35,747 nucleotides of DNA from Chloroflexota bacterium. Lineage in GTDB: Bacteria; Chloroflexota; Dehalococcoidia; UBA2979. The position numbers were made by a program, and so were the translations under genes. Positions 24,892 to 31,060 of this stretch are shown here, one piece after another (position 1 is the stretch's first letter; each line of letters starts with the position of its first letter). The stretch lies in assembly GCA_027622315.1 (NCBI GenBank), contig JAQBZW010000005.1, forward strand, positions 1 through 35,747, in the 5' to 3' direction. The notes under the pieces are model-generated. The model was not told the origin of the DNA, did no database searches, and was given only the letters and a program-made list of their open reading frames with translations.

Positions 24892-25083
24892 GTGGCGCGC
24901 GAACGGCCCGACGTCGAGCGCGAGCTGTCCGCGGCACGCGGCGAGCTCACACGTGCGTGGCCGACCGAGAAGCCGAGCTTCGCGATGAACAAGGCACCGT
25001 CGAAAGCCGCGCGCGAGGCATTGCAGCGCGTCATCCGGCTGCAGAACGAACTCGACAGCCTCGGCGGACACGGCGAACGTTAG
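24892..25083 (+). CDS. Small helical protein, unknown
   Basis: 63 residues from GTG 24892 (10 bases after the nitrilase stop): MARERPDVERELSAARGELT, then RAWPTEKPSFAMNKAPSKAA, then REALQRVIRLQNELDSLGGHGER. Two charged amphipathic helices with heptad-like Leu/Ile spacing suggest a small coiled-coil protein. There is no signal or membrane segment. It probably sits on the nitrilase mRNA. The family is not recognised; a chance open frame cannot be excluded, but the residue pattern looks natural. Confidence 0.5.
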   Translation: MARERPDVERELSAARGELTRAWPTEKPSFAMNKAPSKAAREALQRVIRLQNELDSLGGHGER

Positions 25084-25133
25084 CGAGCGGTCCGGACGGC
25101 GTGGCCGGGGGACGCTGAATCGTGGACGGGACA

Positions 25134-25565
25134 ATGCGGTATCTCGAGAGCGCGAACGACCTACGAGCGGACCAGTTGCGTAGCGGCTTCTTTGAGGGGT
25201 GGCCGAACCCGCCGGATCCGGACACGCATCTGCGCCTGCTCCGGCAGAGCGACCGCATCGCGCTCGCGCTCGACGAGCAGTCCGACACAGTGATCGGCTT
25301 CGCGACCGCGCTCACCGACGGTGTGCTTGCCGCCTTTGTCTCGTTCCTCGAGGTACTCCCCGCCTGGCGCGGGCGGGGAGTAGGCACGGCGCTGATCCAG
25401 CGCCTCGTGGCAAGCATCGAGCCGATCTACGGAATCGATGTCATCTGTGATCCGGAGCTGCAGCCGTTCTACGAGCGCGCCGGACCCTTCCGGCCCGGCA
25501 CAGCGATGATCGCACGCAGCTACGCACACCAGAGCGGGCAAGCGGGCGCCGCGTCCGGCGATTGA
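25134..25565 (+). CDS. GNAT family acetyltransferase
   Basis: A 143-residue acetyltransferase. Strand-4 text DTVIGFATALTDGVLAAFVSFLEVLPAWRGRGVGTALIQRLV contains motif A with the acetyl-CoA loop RGRGVGTA; DVICDPELQPFYERAGF-like text at about 102-118 (here ERAGPF) is the usual last helix-strand. GxxNPPDPDTHLRLLR near the start matches small GNAT proteins described only by domain. Start: ATG 25134; an in-frame GTG at 25122 behind GGGGGA would add four residues. The substrate is unknown. It converges on the VOC gene with a 62-base gap containing two palindromes. Confidence 0.85.
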   Translation: MRYLESANDLRADQLRSGFFEGWPNPPDPDTHLRLLRQSDRIALALDEQSDTVIGFATALTDGVLAAFVSFLEVLPAWRGRGVGTALIQRLVASIEPIYGIDVICDPELQPFYERAGPFRPGTAMIARSYAHQSGQAGAASGD

Positions 25566-25573
25566 CGAACCGA

Positions 25574-25627
25574 GGGCCCCAACGGGCCCGTCGACACGCC
25601 TGAATCTGCCGCCGCGGGGCCCCGCGG
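25574..25627. terminator. Two palindromes between converging genes
   Basis: GGGCCC-CAAC-GGGCCC (25574-25589) and the perfect CCGCGGGGCCCCGCGG (25612-25627), the latter touching the VOC stop codon. No T-runs. They probably act on both transcripts. Confidence 0.5.
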
Positions 25628-25969
25628 TTACTCCGCCTTGATGATGCCCACGACGTTGCCCTCGGGGTCGGCGAAGTGAGCCATCGTCACCATGTCCGGG
25701 ATGACCGTGACGTCCTGGATGACCTTCCCGCCGAGCGCCGTGACCTTCTTCAAGTACGCGGCGGGGTCGTCGACCTGAATGTAGAAGGTGACGGCGGGCG
25801 CGTCGCCACCGGAAATCCCCCCGCCAATGCCCTCGCCCTGGTTGTCGACCATGCCGTAAGCCATCGGGTTGCTCGCGTCGATCTTCCAACCGAAGGCGTC
25901 GGCGTAGAACTTCTGGAGCTTCGCTCCGTCTTTGCCCGTGACCTCAAAGTGCACAACCGGGTTTGCCAT
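25628..25969 (-). CDS. VOC (glyoxalase/bleomycin-resistance fold) protein
   Basis: 113 residues, one VOC unit with two babb modules: MANPVVHFEVTGKDGAKLQKFYADAFGWKI (1-30), then GGISGGDAPAVTFYIQVDDPAAYLKKVTALGGKVIQDV and FADPEGNVVGIIKAE at the C-terminus. Family metal positions are visible as His7 and the Glu of ADPEGN. Known: VOC proteins isomerise, cleave or bind small metabolites at a metal site; this subgroup has no fixed activity. AAGGGGG precedes ATG 25969. It is last in an ArsR-SRPBCC-VOC set on the minus strand (60 bases after the SRPBCC stop), a common combination in Actinomycetota and Chloroflexota. Confidence 0.88.
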   Translation of the reverse strand: MANPVVHFEVTGKDGAKLQKFYADAFGWKIDASNPMAYGMVDNQGEGIGGGISGGDAPAVTFYIQVDDPAAYLKKVTALGGKVIQDVTVIPDMVTMAHFADPEGNVVGIIKAE

Positions 25970-26029
25970 CTCGTACCCCCTTGCCGAATGCGTCGTTGAC
26001 AGTTTGCTCGTACGGACCGACGCAGAAGA

Positions 26030-26510
26030 TCAGTCCGCGGGCATCATCATCTCGTCCGGGCCCGGATCACCGCCCATAGCGGCAATCGCGAGTCGGCCCA
26101 GGAAATGCTCCCAGCCGATCGCGTGTTGCGCCCGCTGCTCGGCGTTCGGCAGATCGCGGTGCTCGAGGCGCACGATCGTCTCCTCACCGTCCGGCGTGAG
26201 CGTGACCTCGACCGTGGACGAGCCGGGCGGCAGCTGGTCGTTGCCCTCCCAGCCCCACGTAAACACGAGTCGTCGGAACGGCTCGAGCAGCACATGCTCA
26301 CCGACCGCGATGTCACGGTCGCCGTGGACGTCGATCCGGCGCACGCCGCCCGGGCGCGCGTCGATCTGCGCAGAGACGCCCTTCCATTGCGTCACCTTTT
26401 CCGGGTCGACGAAGAACTCCCACACCGTCTCCGGCCGCGCGGATGCGGATCTCGCGGACGACCACGTCGTCGGCGGTCGTGGGTGTGGTCGGTCTTGGGT
26501 CACTCGTCAT
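26030..26510 (-). pseudogene. SRPBCC (AHSA1-like) protein with an N-terminal frameshift
   Basis: The body WEFFVDPEKVTQWKGVSAQI, RRLVFTWGWEGND, VTLTPDGEETIVRLEHRDLP and GWEHFLGRLA is a normal SRPBCC hydrophobic-pocket domain. Its natural N-terminus MTSDPRPTTPTTADDVVVRE then IRIRA lies in another frame beginning at ATG 26510, which overlaps the ArsR stop by 11 bases as expected for this pair. The two halves meet in a CG-dinucleotide run at about 26435-26440; adding one CG pair gives IRIRARPETVWEFF, the family text. As sequenced, only a product with a non-native N-terminus (start about 26503) could be made. This is natural slippage decay, phase variation, or an assembly error. Known: ArsR-linked SRPBCC proteins are thought to bind small hydrophobic ligands. 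Confidence 0.75.
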
Positions 26511-26823
26511 TGCGCCGTCGCTCCTCTTCCGCCTCGGCTACGCCCCGGAGCGCCTCGAGGCGTTGATCCCAGAAGCCTTCGAGATATGCACGGAGCTCCG
26601 TGATGCCCTCGGGAAGGGCGCGATAGAAGCGTCGCGTGCCATCTCGTCGCTCAGACACGAGACCCGCCTCCCTGAGCACACGCAGGTGCTGTGAGATCGC
26701 CGGCCGTGTCACGTCGAACTGGCCGGCGATATCGCCGACCGTGCGCTCCTCGCGCCAGATCAACCGCAGAATCTCGCGGCGTCGAGGCTCGGCGATCGCC
26801 TGCAGCACCTGTTCGATCGTCAT
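26500..26823 (-). CDS. ArsR-family transcriptional regulator
   Basis: A 107-residue winged helix-turn-helix repressor: LQAIAEPRRREILRLIWREE, recognition region FDVTRPAISQHLRVLREAGL (about 36-55), wing VSERRDGTRRFYRAL, then a helical dimerisation tail (TELRAYLEGFWDQRLEALRG). It has no Cys or His cluster, so it is not a metal sensor of the ArsR/SmtB type but belongs to the group paired with SRPBCC proteins. ATG 26823 lies 7 bases after a -10 box with an inverted repeat in the promoter spacer (see next entry), fitting self-repression. Its last 11 bases overlap the SRPBCC start. The ligand may be what the SRPBCC or VOC partner binds or converts. Confidence 0.92.
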   Translation of the reverse strand: MTIEQVLQAIAEPRRREILRLIWREERTVGDIAGQFDVTRPAISQHLRVLREAGLVSERRDGTRRFYRALPEGITELRAYLEGFWDQRLEALRGVAEAEEERRRNDE

Positions 26824-26830
26824 GGGCTTA

Positions 26831-26860
26831 TTGTTAGCACGACCTTACGTAAGTTGCAAC
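26831..26860 (-). promoter_or_regulatory. ArsR promoter with embedded palindromic operator, leaderless
   Basis: On the minus strand, TTGCAA (-35, 26859-26854), a 17-base spacer, TAACAA (-10, 26836-26831), 7 bases, then ATG 26823. The spacer holds the perfect palindrome CTTACGTAAG (26853-26844), and GTTGCAAC (26860-26853) is itself palindromic. ArsR proteins commonly block their own promoter this way. There is no ribosome site, so the mRNA is predicted to be leaderless. Confidence 0.65.
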
Positions 26861-26905
26861 GCACTCTCGCGGCACCTCCGCCGCCCCCGCCTGGCGGGAC
26901 GCCCC

Positions 26906-27610
26906 TTACGCGAGCGAGCGCGCGCCGCCGACCAAGAAGAGCGCACCGATCGCGACGAGGAAGATCCCGCAGCCGGCAAGCAGCCCCCGGTACCAGCCGT
27001 CGCCGCCGAACCACCGCCGTCCGGAGGAGACAAGCACTGCGACGGCAGTCAGCCAGACGAGGTCCGAGAGGATGTGCCCGACAAAGAAGGCGGCGGGACC
27101 CGACCAGCCCGCTGAGAGCGAGTCCGCAGTCAGCTTCGTCCCGACCGTGGCCCACCACACGACCCAGTACGGGTTCGCGATGCTCACCAGGGCAGCGAGC
27201 GAAGCGACGGCCGCGATCTCGCGTATGCCCGGGAGCGCGGCGAGCGCGACGCGCGCGGCACCGCCGCCACTCACGGCAGACTCCTCGGCAAGGGTGCGCG
27301 GCACCGGGTCGAGCGAGGCGCCGCGAACGCTGCGGAGCAGCGCGACGCCCATCCAGATCAGCAGCGCGCCGCCCACGATCGCGATCACGGCGGTGCCGGT
27401 GCCCTGCTTGACGAAGGCGGACAGGCCGAGCGCCAGCGCGATCACCAGCGCGAGCTCGACCACGCCATGGCCGAGCGTGGCCAGCGGCCCCGCACGCCAC
27501 CCGCGCCGCGGCGCCTCGCGCATCACGAGCACGGTGAGCGGGCCGGGGATGAGCGCACCGCTCAGCCCGACGCCGAAGGCGACGGCTCCGATCCCGAGCA
27601 ATTCGAGCAT
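26906..27610 (-). CDS. LysE-family exporter
   Basis: A 234-residue membrane protein with about six helices. The opening GAVAFGVGLSGALIPGPLTVLVMREAPRRGWRAG matches the LysE/RhtB signature (…GPLTVLVM…), followed by a long basic loop, LSAFVKQGTGTAVIAIVGGALLIWMGVALL, and PYWVVWWATVGTKL in the C-terminal half. Known: the superfamily exports amino acids and other small molecules by proton exchange. Start: ATG 27610, with TATCCT 7 bases upstream and no ribosome site; the open frame extends further upstream, but over the divergent VOC gene. It is transcribed toward the ArsR gene (82-base gap) but the latter has its own promoter. The substrate is unknown. Confidence 0.87.
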   Translation of the reverse strand: MLELLGIGAVAFGVGLSGALIPGPLTVLVMREAPRRGWRAGPLATLGHGVVELALVIALALGLSAFVKQGTGTAVIAIVGGALLIWMGVALLRSVRGASLDPVPRTLAEESAVSGGGAARVALAALPGIREIAAVASLAALVSIANPYWVVWWATVGTKLTADSLSAGWSGPAAFFVGHILSDLVWLTAVAVLVSSGRRWFGGDGWYRGLLAGCGIFLVAIGALFLVGGARSLA

Positions 27611-27617
27611 CGTCCGG

Positions 27618-27623
27618 AGGATA
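27618..27623 (-). promoter_or_regulatory. -10 box TATCCT of the LysE gene (leaderless)
   Basis: TATCCT, 7 bases before ATG 27610; no ribosome site. Confidence 0.45.
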
Positions 27624-27664
27624 GCCACGCGCCGGCCGGCGGGCTGATCGCCCACACGCGCCGA

Positions 27665-27670
27665 TAGACT
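27665..27670 (+). promoter_or_regulatory. -10 box TAGACT of the VOC gene (leaderless)
   Basis: TAGACT, 6 bases before ATG 27677; no ribosome site. It lies 41 bases from the divergent LysE -10 box. Confidence 0.45.
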
Positions 27671-27676
27671 GCCGGC

Positions 27677-28204
27677 ATGATTCTGGCGCGACTCTCCGTG
27701 GTCACACTCGGCGTCCGCGACTTCCCGCGCATGCGCGCGTTCTATCGCGCGCTCGGCTGGGCCGAGTCGACGCACGCCACCGAACACTGGACGGCGTTCG
27801 CGACCGCGGGCGCACGACTCGCGCTCTACCCGGTCGATCTGCTCGCGAAGGAGTCGGGCCTCGCACATCGTGCCGGCAGCGACGACGGCTTTGGCGGCGT
27901 ATCGCTCGCGATCAACGTCGAAGCTGCCGGCGGCGTCGACACCGCCTTCGAGACGATGATCGCCGCGGGCGGGCGCCCGCTCGCCACCCCGGTGACGCAG
28001 CACTGGGGTGGCCGCTCGGCATACGTCGCCGATCCCGAGGGCAACACGTGGGAGATCGCGTTCGCGCCGAACGCCACCTTCGACAGCTCCGGCGCGCTCG
28101 CGGACCTGTCAGCGAAGGCGATCCGAGGGCATGTGCCCGGGACACATACCCAGGTACCGAACGCAACTCAGATCCGAGCGCTACCGCCCGGGTCGCTCCC
28201 GTGA
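27677..28204 (+). CDS. VOC family protein with a repeat-derived C-terminal tail
   Basis: 175 residues. The VOC domain fills about 1-140: LSVVTLGVRDFPRMRAFYRALGW, FGGVSLAINVEAAGG, FETMIAAGGRPL and YVADPEGNTWEIAFAPN, with the Glu of ADPEGN/WEIAF as expected metal or active-site positions. The domain ends at about residue 147 (DLSAKA). The last ~28 residues (IRGHVPGTHTQVPNATQIRA...) are encoded by a palindromic, MITE-like DNA element that also supplies the TGA at 28204, so the native stop was probably lost. Start: ATG 27677 with TAGACT 6 bases upstream. It is divergent from the LysE gene; the acyl-CoA dehydrogenase downstream has its own promoter. Substrate unknown. Confidence 0.87.
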   Translation: MILARLSVVTLGVRDFPRMRAFYRALGWAESTHATEHWTAFATAGARLALYPVDLLAKESGLAHRAGSDDGFGGVSLAINVEAAGGVDTAFETMIAAGGRPLATPVTQHWGGRSAYVADPEGNTWEIAFAPNATFDSSGALADLSAKAIRGHVPGTHTQVPNATQIRALPPGSLP

Positions 28205-28255
28205 CGGGCAATGCGCGGGTCCCCCGTATCCGAGGGCGCATGCCCTCGGCTCGCC
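28117..28255 (+). repeat. MITE-like 139-bp element with 20-bp inverted ends
   Basis: The left end GGCGATCCGAGGGCATGTGC (28117-28136) is the inverted match of the right end GCGCATGCCCTCGGCTCGCC (28236-28255) at 18 of 20 positions. GCGAA occurs right before the left end (28112-28116) and 2 bases past the right end (28258-28262), a possible 5-bp target duplication. The right end also forms a hairpin CCGAGGGC-GCAT-GCCCTCGG (28230-28249). The element carries no gene and overlaps the 3' end of the VOC gene. A second copy of its right end is at 35504-35536. Confidence 0.6.
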
Positions 28256-28281
28256 TGGCGAACCGTGACGCATCCCGATGC

Positions 28282-28287
28282 TACGCT
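28282..28287 (+). promoter_or_regulatory. -10 box TACGCT of the DszC-like gene (leaderless)
   Basis: TACGCT, 7 bases before ATG 28295; no ribosome site. It lies just downstream of the MITE-like element. Confidence 0.45.
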
Positions 28288-28294
28288 CGCGCGC

Positions 28295-29467
28295 ATGTAC
28301 CCCCGCGACGATCGCCAGGCCGCACTCCTGCGCACCGCGCAGCACCTCGCCGCCGGCTTCGCGGAACGCGCGGCCGAGCACGACCGCGAGGGTTCGTTCC
28401 CGCACGAGAACATCGCCGCCATGCGTGACGCCGGATACCTCGCGATTGCCGTGCCTACCGAGTACGGCGGCGCGGGGCACAGCCTGACGGCCGTCGCCCT
28501 CGCTCAGATCGCGCTCGCGAAGGGCGACGGCTCCACCGCGGTCGCAACCGGCATGCACCTCATGGTCTGCGGCACCGAAGGAGCCGCCCACGCGTGGCCC
28601 GAGGCGCTGCGCACGCGCATCTTTCGCGACATCGTCGAGCACGGCGCGCTCGTGAACAACGTGGCAGCGGAGCCGGAGCTCGGGTCGCCGCAGGGCGGCG
28701 GACGTCCGGCGACGAGCCTTCGGCCGGATGGGCCGGGGCGCTGGCGGCTGAGCGGGCACAAGACCTTCACCACGCTCGCGCCGGCGCTCACGTACTTCAT
28801 CACCTACGCCGCGGTTGAGGACGGCTCGGGCGATGTCGCGCGCGTCGCAGTGCACCGCGACCGGCCGGGCATCCGCATCGAGGAGACGTGGGACGCGCTC
28901 GGGATGCGCGCGACCGGCTCGCACGACGTCTACTTCGACGATGTCCCCATCAGCGACGACGAATTCACGAACCGTCGCGACCCACGCGACCGCTCCGTCG
29001 CGCCGGCCGCGGGCGCGGCGTGGTTCCCCACACTGATCGGCGCGGCGAGCCTCGGCGTCGCCGAAGCGGCGCGCGACTACACGGTGCACTTCGCGCGCAC
29101 GCGGCAGCCCACGGGCGCCCCCCACCCGATCGCGAAGATCCCGGCGGTGCGTGAGCAGATCGGCCGCATGGACGCCGCGCTGATCGCCGCGCGCACGCTC
29201 CTGCTCGCCACCGCGAGCGACTGGGACGAGCACCCGGAGGCGCGCGTGGCGCTCGGGCCGCAGGTGGCCGCGGCGAAGCGCCTCGCGACGAACGCCGCGG
29301 TGGAGATCGCCGAGATCGCGATGCGCGTCGTCGGCGGCGTGGCCCTGCAGCGCTCCGAACCGCTCGAGCGCTACTTCCGCGACGTCCGCAGCGGTCTGGT
29401 CAACCCGCCGATCGACGCACGCGCGCTCGAAACGATCGCCGCCGCGGCGCTCGACGGCGACGCATAG
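28295..29467 (+). CDS. Acyl-CoA dehydrogenase family protein, DszC/HsaA-like
   Basis: 390 residues with the acyl-CoA dehydrogenase fold: FPHENIAAMRDAGYLAIAVPTEYGGAG (36-62), TAVATGMHLM, LSGHKTFTTLAPA in the middle beta domain, GMRATGSHDVYFDDVPISDDE, and C-terminal RYFRDVRSGLVNPPIDARA. The last motif and the absence of the GGTSEIQRN ending place it with the type-2 C-terminal group that includes flavin-dependent monooxygenases such as DszC and HsaA as well as true dehydrogenases. No flavin reductase gene is nearby, so either activity is possible. Start: ATG 28295 with TACGCT 7 bases upstream. It converges on the first MFS gene (26-base gap). Different from the two other acyl-CoA dehydrogenases in this window. 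Confidence 0.87.
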   Translation: MYPRDDRQAALLRTAQHLAAGFAERAAEHDREGSFPHENIAAMRDAGYLAIAVPTEYGGAGHSLTAVALAQIALAKGDGSTAVATGMHLMVCGTEGAAHAWPEALRTRIFRDIVEHGALVNNVAAEPELGSPQGGGRPATSLRPDGPGRWRLSGHKTFTTLAPALTYFITYAAVEDGSGDVARVAVHRDRPGIRIEETWDALGMRATGSHDVYFDDVPISDDEFTNRRDPRDRSVAPAAGAAWFPTLIGAASLGVAEAARDYTVHFARTRQPTGAPHPIAKIPAVREQIGRMDAALIAARTLLLATASDWDEHPEARVALGPQVAAAKRLATNAAVEIAEIAMRVVGGVALQRSEPLERYFRDVRSGLVNPPIDARALETIAAAALDGDA

Positions 29468-29476
29468 CTCGACCCC

Positions 29477-29506
29477 GGACGCGCGTCCGCCGGCTAGGGG
29501 GCCGGC
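29477..29506. terminator. Palindromes between converging genes
   Basis: GGACGCGCGTCC (29477-29488) and GCCGGC-TAGGGG-GCCGGC (29489-29506); the second includes the stop codon of the minus-strand MFS gene. No T-runs. Confidence 0.4.
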
Positions 29507-30786
29507 TCGGCCGGGTGGTCGGCACCCGCCCGCGGCTCCCGGCGCGACGCCCACCCATACAACGGCAGCGAGGGCACGAGCACGAGCCCCACCGCCAGGA
29601 GCGCGGCGCGCACAGAACGCACGGTTGCGAGTACGCCGAGCGCGGGGCCACCGGCGACCTGGCCGAGCGCGTCGGCCTGGCTGAAGACGGAGAGCACGGT
29701 CGCGCGCGAGCGTGAGTCGAGGCCGCGGTTCACCCAGGCGAGGAAGAGCGGCTCCTGCGCCGCCCGCACCCAACCCGTTACCCACAGCGCAACGAGCGCC
29801 ACGCCAAAGCCACCCGCCAGCGCGAAGCCGAGCGCGGACGCGATCAGCAGGGTCGCGAGCAAGAAGACGCTGCGCCCGAGCGAGCGTGGATCGTCGAGCG
29901 CGGTGAGCCGCCCCGCCACCCACACCGCCCCAATCCCGCCGACCAACGATCCGGCCTGGATCAGGCCGAACCAGCCGACCGCGCCGAGCCCGAAGAACGG
30001 CGGGAACGAGAACCGCCCCACGAGGTGCAGCGGCCAGAGCCGGTCGAGCGCCTCGCTCGACACCCCGCCGAGCAATGCGATCACGAGGATCGTGAGTAGC
30101 ACCGGCCGGCCGCGCACGCTTCCCGCCGTGAGGCGCATCGTGGCGGTCAGCGCACGCCACTGCCCTTCGCCCGGGCGGCGTCCGGGCGGGGTGTAGCCGC
30201 GCTCGCCCATCGTGACCGCAACGCCAAGCGCATAGACGAGGAAGAGGGCGCCACCGACGAGGAAGGGCGCCTGCAGGCCGATCAGCGCGAGCCCCGTCCC
30301 CAGCGGGATGCCAGCCAGGCGCCCCACGCGCGACACCTGGGCGGCGCGCAGGTATACGCGCGCCGCCGGACCTTCACCGATCTCGTCGGCGAGCCAGGCC
30401 TCGCGCGCGCCGCTTCCGAACGTGTAACCGACGCCCCAGACCACCTGCCCGAGCAACACGAAGGCGAAGCTCGGGACGGCGCCCATGAGCGCGAAGCCGG
30501 CCGCGGTGATGACGTGCCCGATCACGATCGAGAGCCGGCGGCTGTACACGTCGGCCACAACGCCGGTCGGGACCTCCGAGATGAACGCCGCGGCTTCGAG
30601 CCCGGTGCCGGCGAGCACAAGCTGTAGTGGGGTCAGGTGCGCCGCGTCGACGACGTACAGGCCATACGTCGTCAGCGCGAGCGTGAACAGCACGCCGTTG
30701 ATCAGCGCGGTGCCGAGATACAGAGCTGCAGGCGGGAGGGCGCGGCCGGGCAGCAGCGTGGCGCGCCCCTCGGATTGCATCGTCAC
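29494..30786 (-). CDS. MFS transporter (paralogue 1)
   Basis: 430 residues, about 12 membrane helices. Signature loops: EVPTGVVADVYSRRLSIVIG (the 2-3 loop G-x-x-x-D-x-x-x-R-R/K), GSGAREAWLADEIGEG between the halves' early helices, and DRLWPLHLVGRF. The C-terminal half has AWVNRGLDSRSRATVLSVFSQADALGQ. The pattern resembles macrolide/multidrug or tetracycline-type exporters annotated only as MFS. Start: GTG 30786 behind AGGAG at 5 bases, followed closely by an ATG at 30780. A paralogue of about the same length lies upstream on the same strand (stop 274 bases away), with matching start layout and promoter boxes. Probably a drug or metabolite exporter; the substrate is unknown. Confidence 0.88.
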   Translation of the reverse strand: MTMQSEGRATLLPGRALPPAALYLGTALINGVLFTLALTTYGLYVVDAAHLTPLQLVLAGTGLEAAAFISEVPTGVVADVYSRRLSIVIGHVITAAGFALMGAVPSFAFVLLGQVVWGVGYTFGSGAREAWLADEIGEGPAARVYLRAAQVSRVGRLAGIPLGTGLALIGLQAPFLVGGALFLVYALGVAVTMGERGYTPPGRRPGEGQWRALTATMRLTAGSVRGRPVLLTILVIALLGGVSSEALDRLWPLHLVGRFSFPPFFGLGAVGWFGLIQAGSLVGGIGAVWVAGRLTALDDPRSLGRSVFLLATLLIASALGFALAGGFGVALVALWVTGWVRAAQEPLFLAWVNRGLDSRSRATVLSVFSQADALGQVAGGPALGVLATVRSVRAALLAVGLVLVPSLPLYGWASRREPRAGADHPAEPAP

Positions 30787-31008
30787 GATCGCTCCTCGTG
30801 TGGTCCGGCGCGCGGCGGCCGCGCGTTCACAGCGGACGGTCCCCGAACCGGAACGAGGTCGACGTCACGCTGGCGAACCGACGGCTCGCGAGGGCGGCGA
30901 TCGGACGCGTGTTCTGTGCTAGCGGCGGAGAGCCGTGGAGGCGGGTCGGGGGACGAGCGTGCGTGCTGCCATCGAGGGCTCCCATCCCGGGTGACACGAG
31001 GTCGCGAC

Positions 31009-31037
31009 ACTCTCCGGTGCGAGCGATCGCCCGTCAA
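31009..31037 (-). promoter_or_regulatory. TTGACG-N17-GAGAGT promoter-like motif of MFS paralogue 1
   Basis: TTGACG (31037-31032), 17 bases, GAGAGT (31014-31009), leaving a 222-base leader before GTG 30786. The same two boxes with the same spacing precede paralogue 2. The -10 half is far from TATAAT, so an alternative sigma factor or shared operator is possible. The rest of the 274-base gap 30787-31060 shows no gene. Confidence 0.5.
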
Positions 31038-31060
31038 GCGCCCCGAATTGCCACGAGCGG

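Noticed and set aside
30787-31060. T-box riboswitch in the leader of MFS paralogue 1
   Set aside because: A GGGTGACAC stretch looked suggestive, but the conserved T-box bulge and antiterminator are missing and the strand is wrong.
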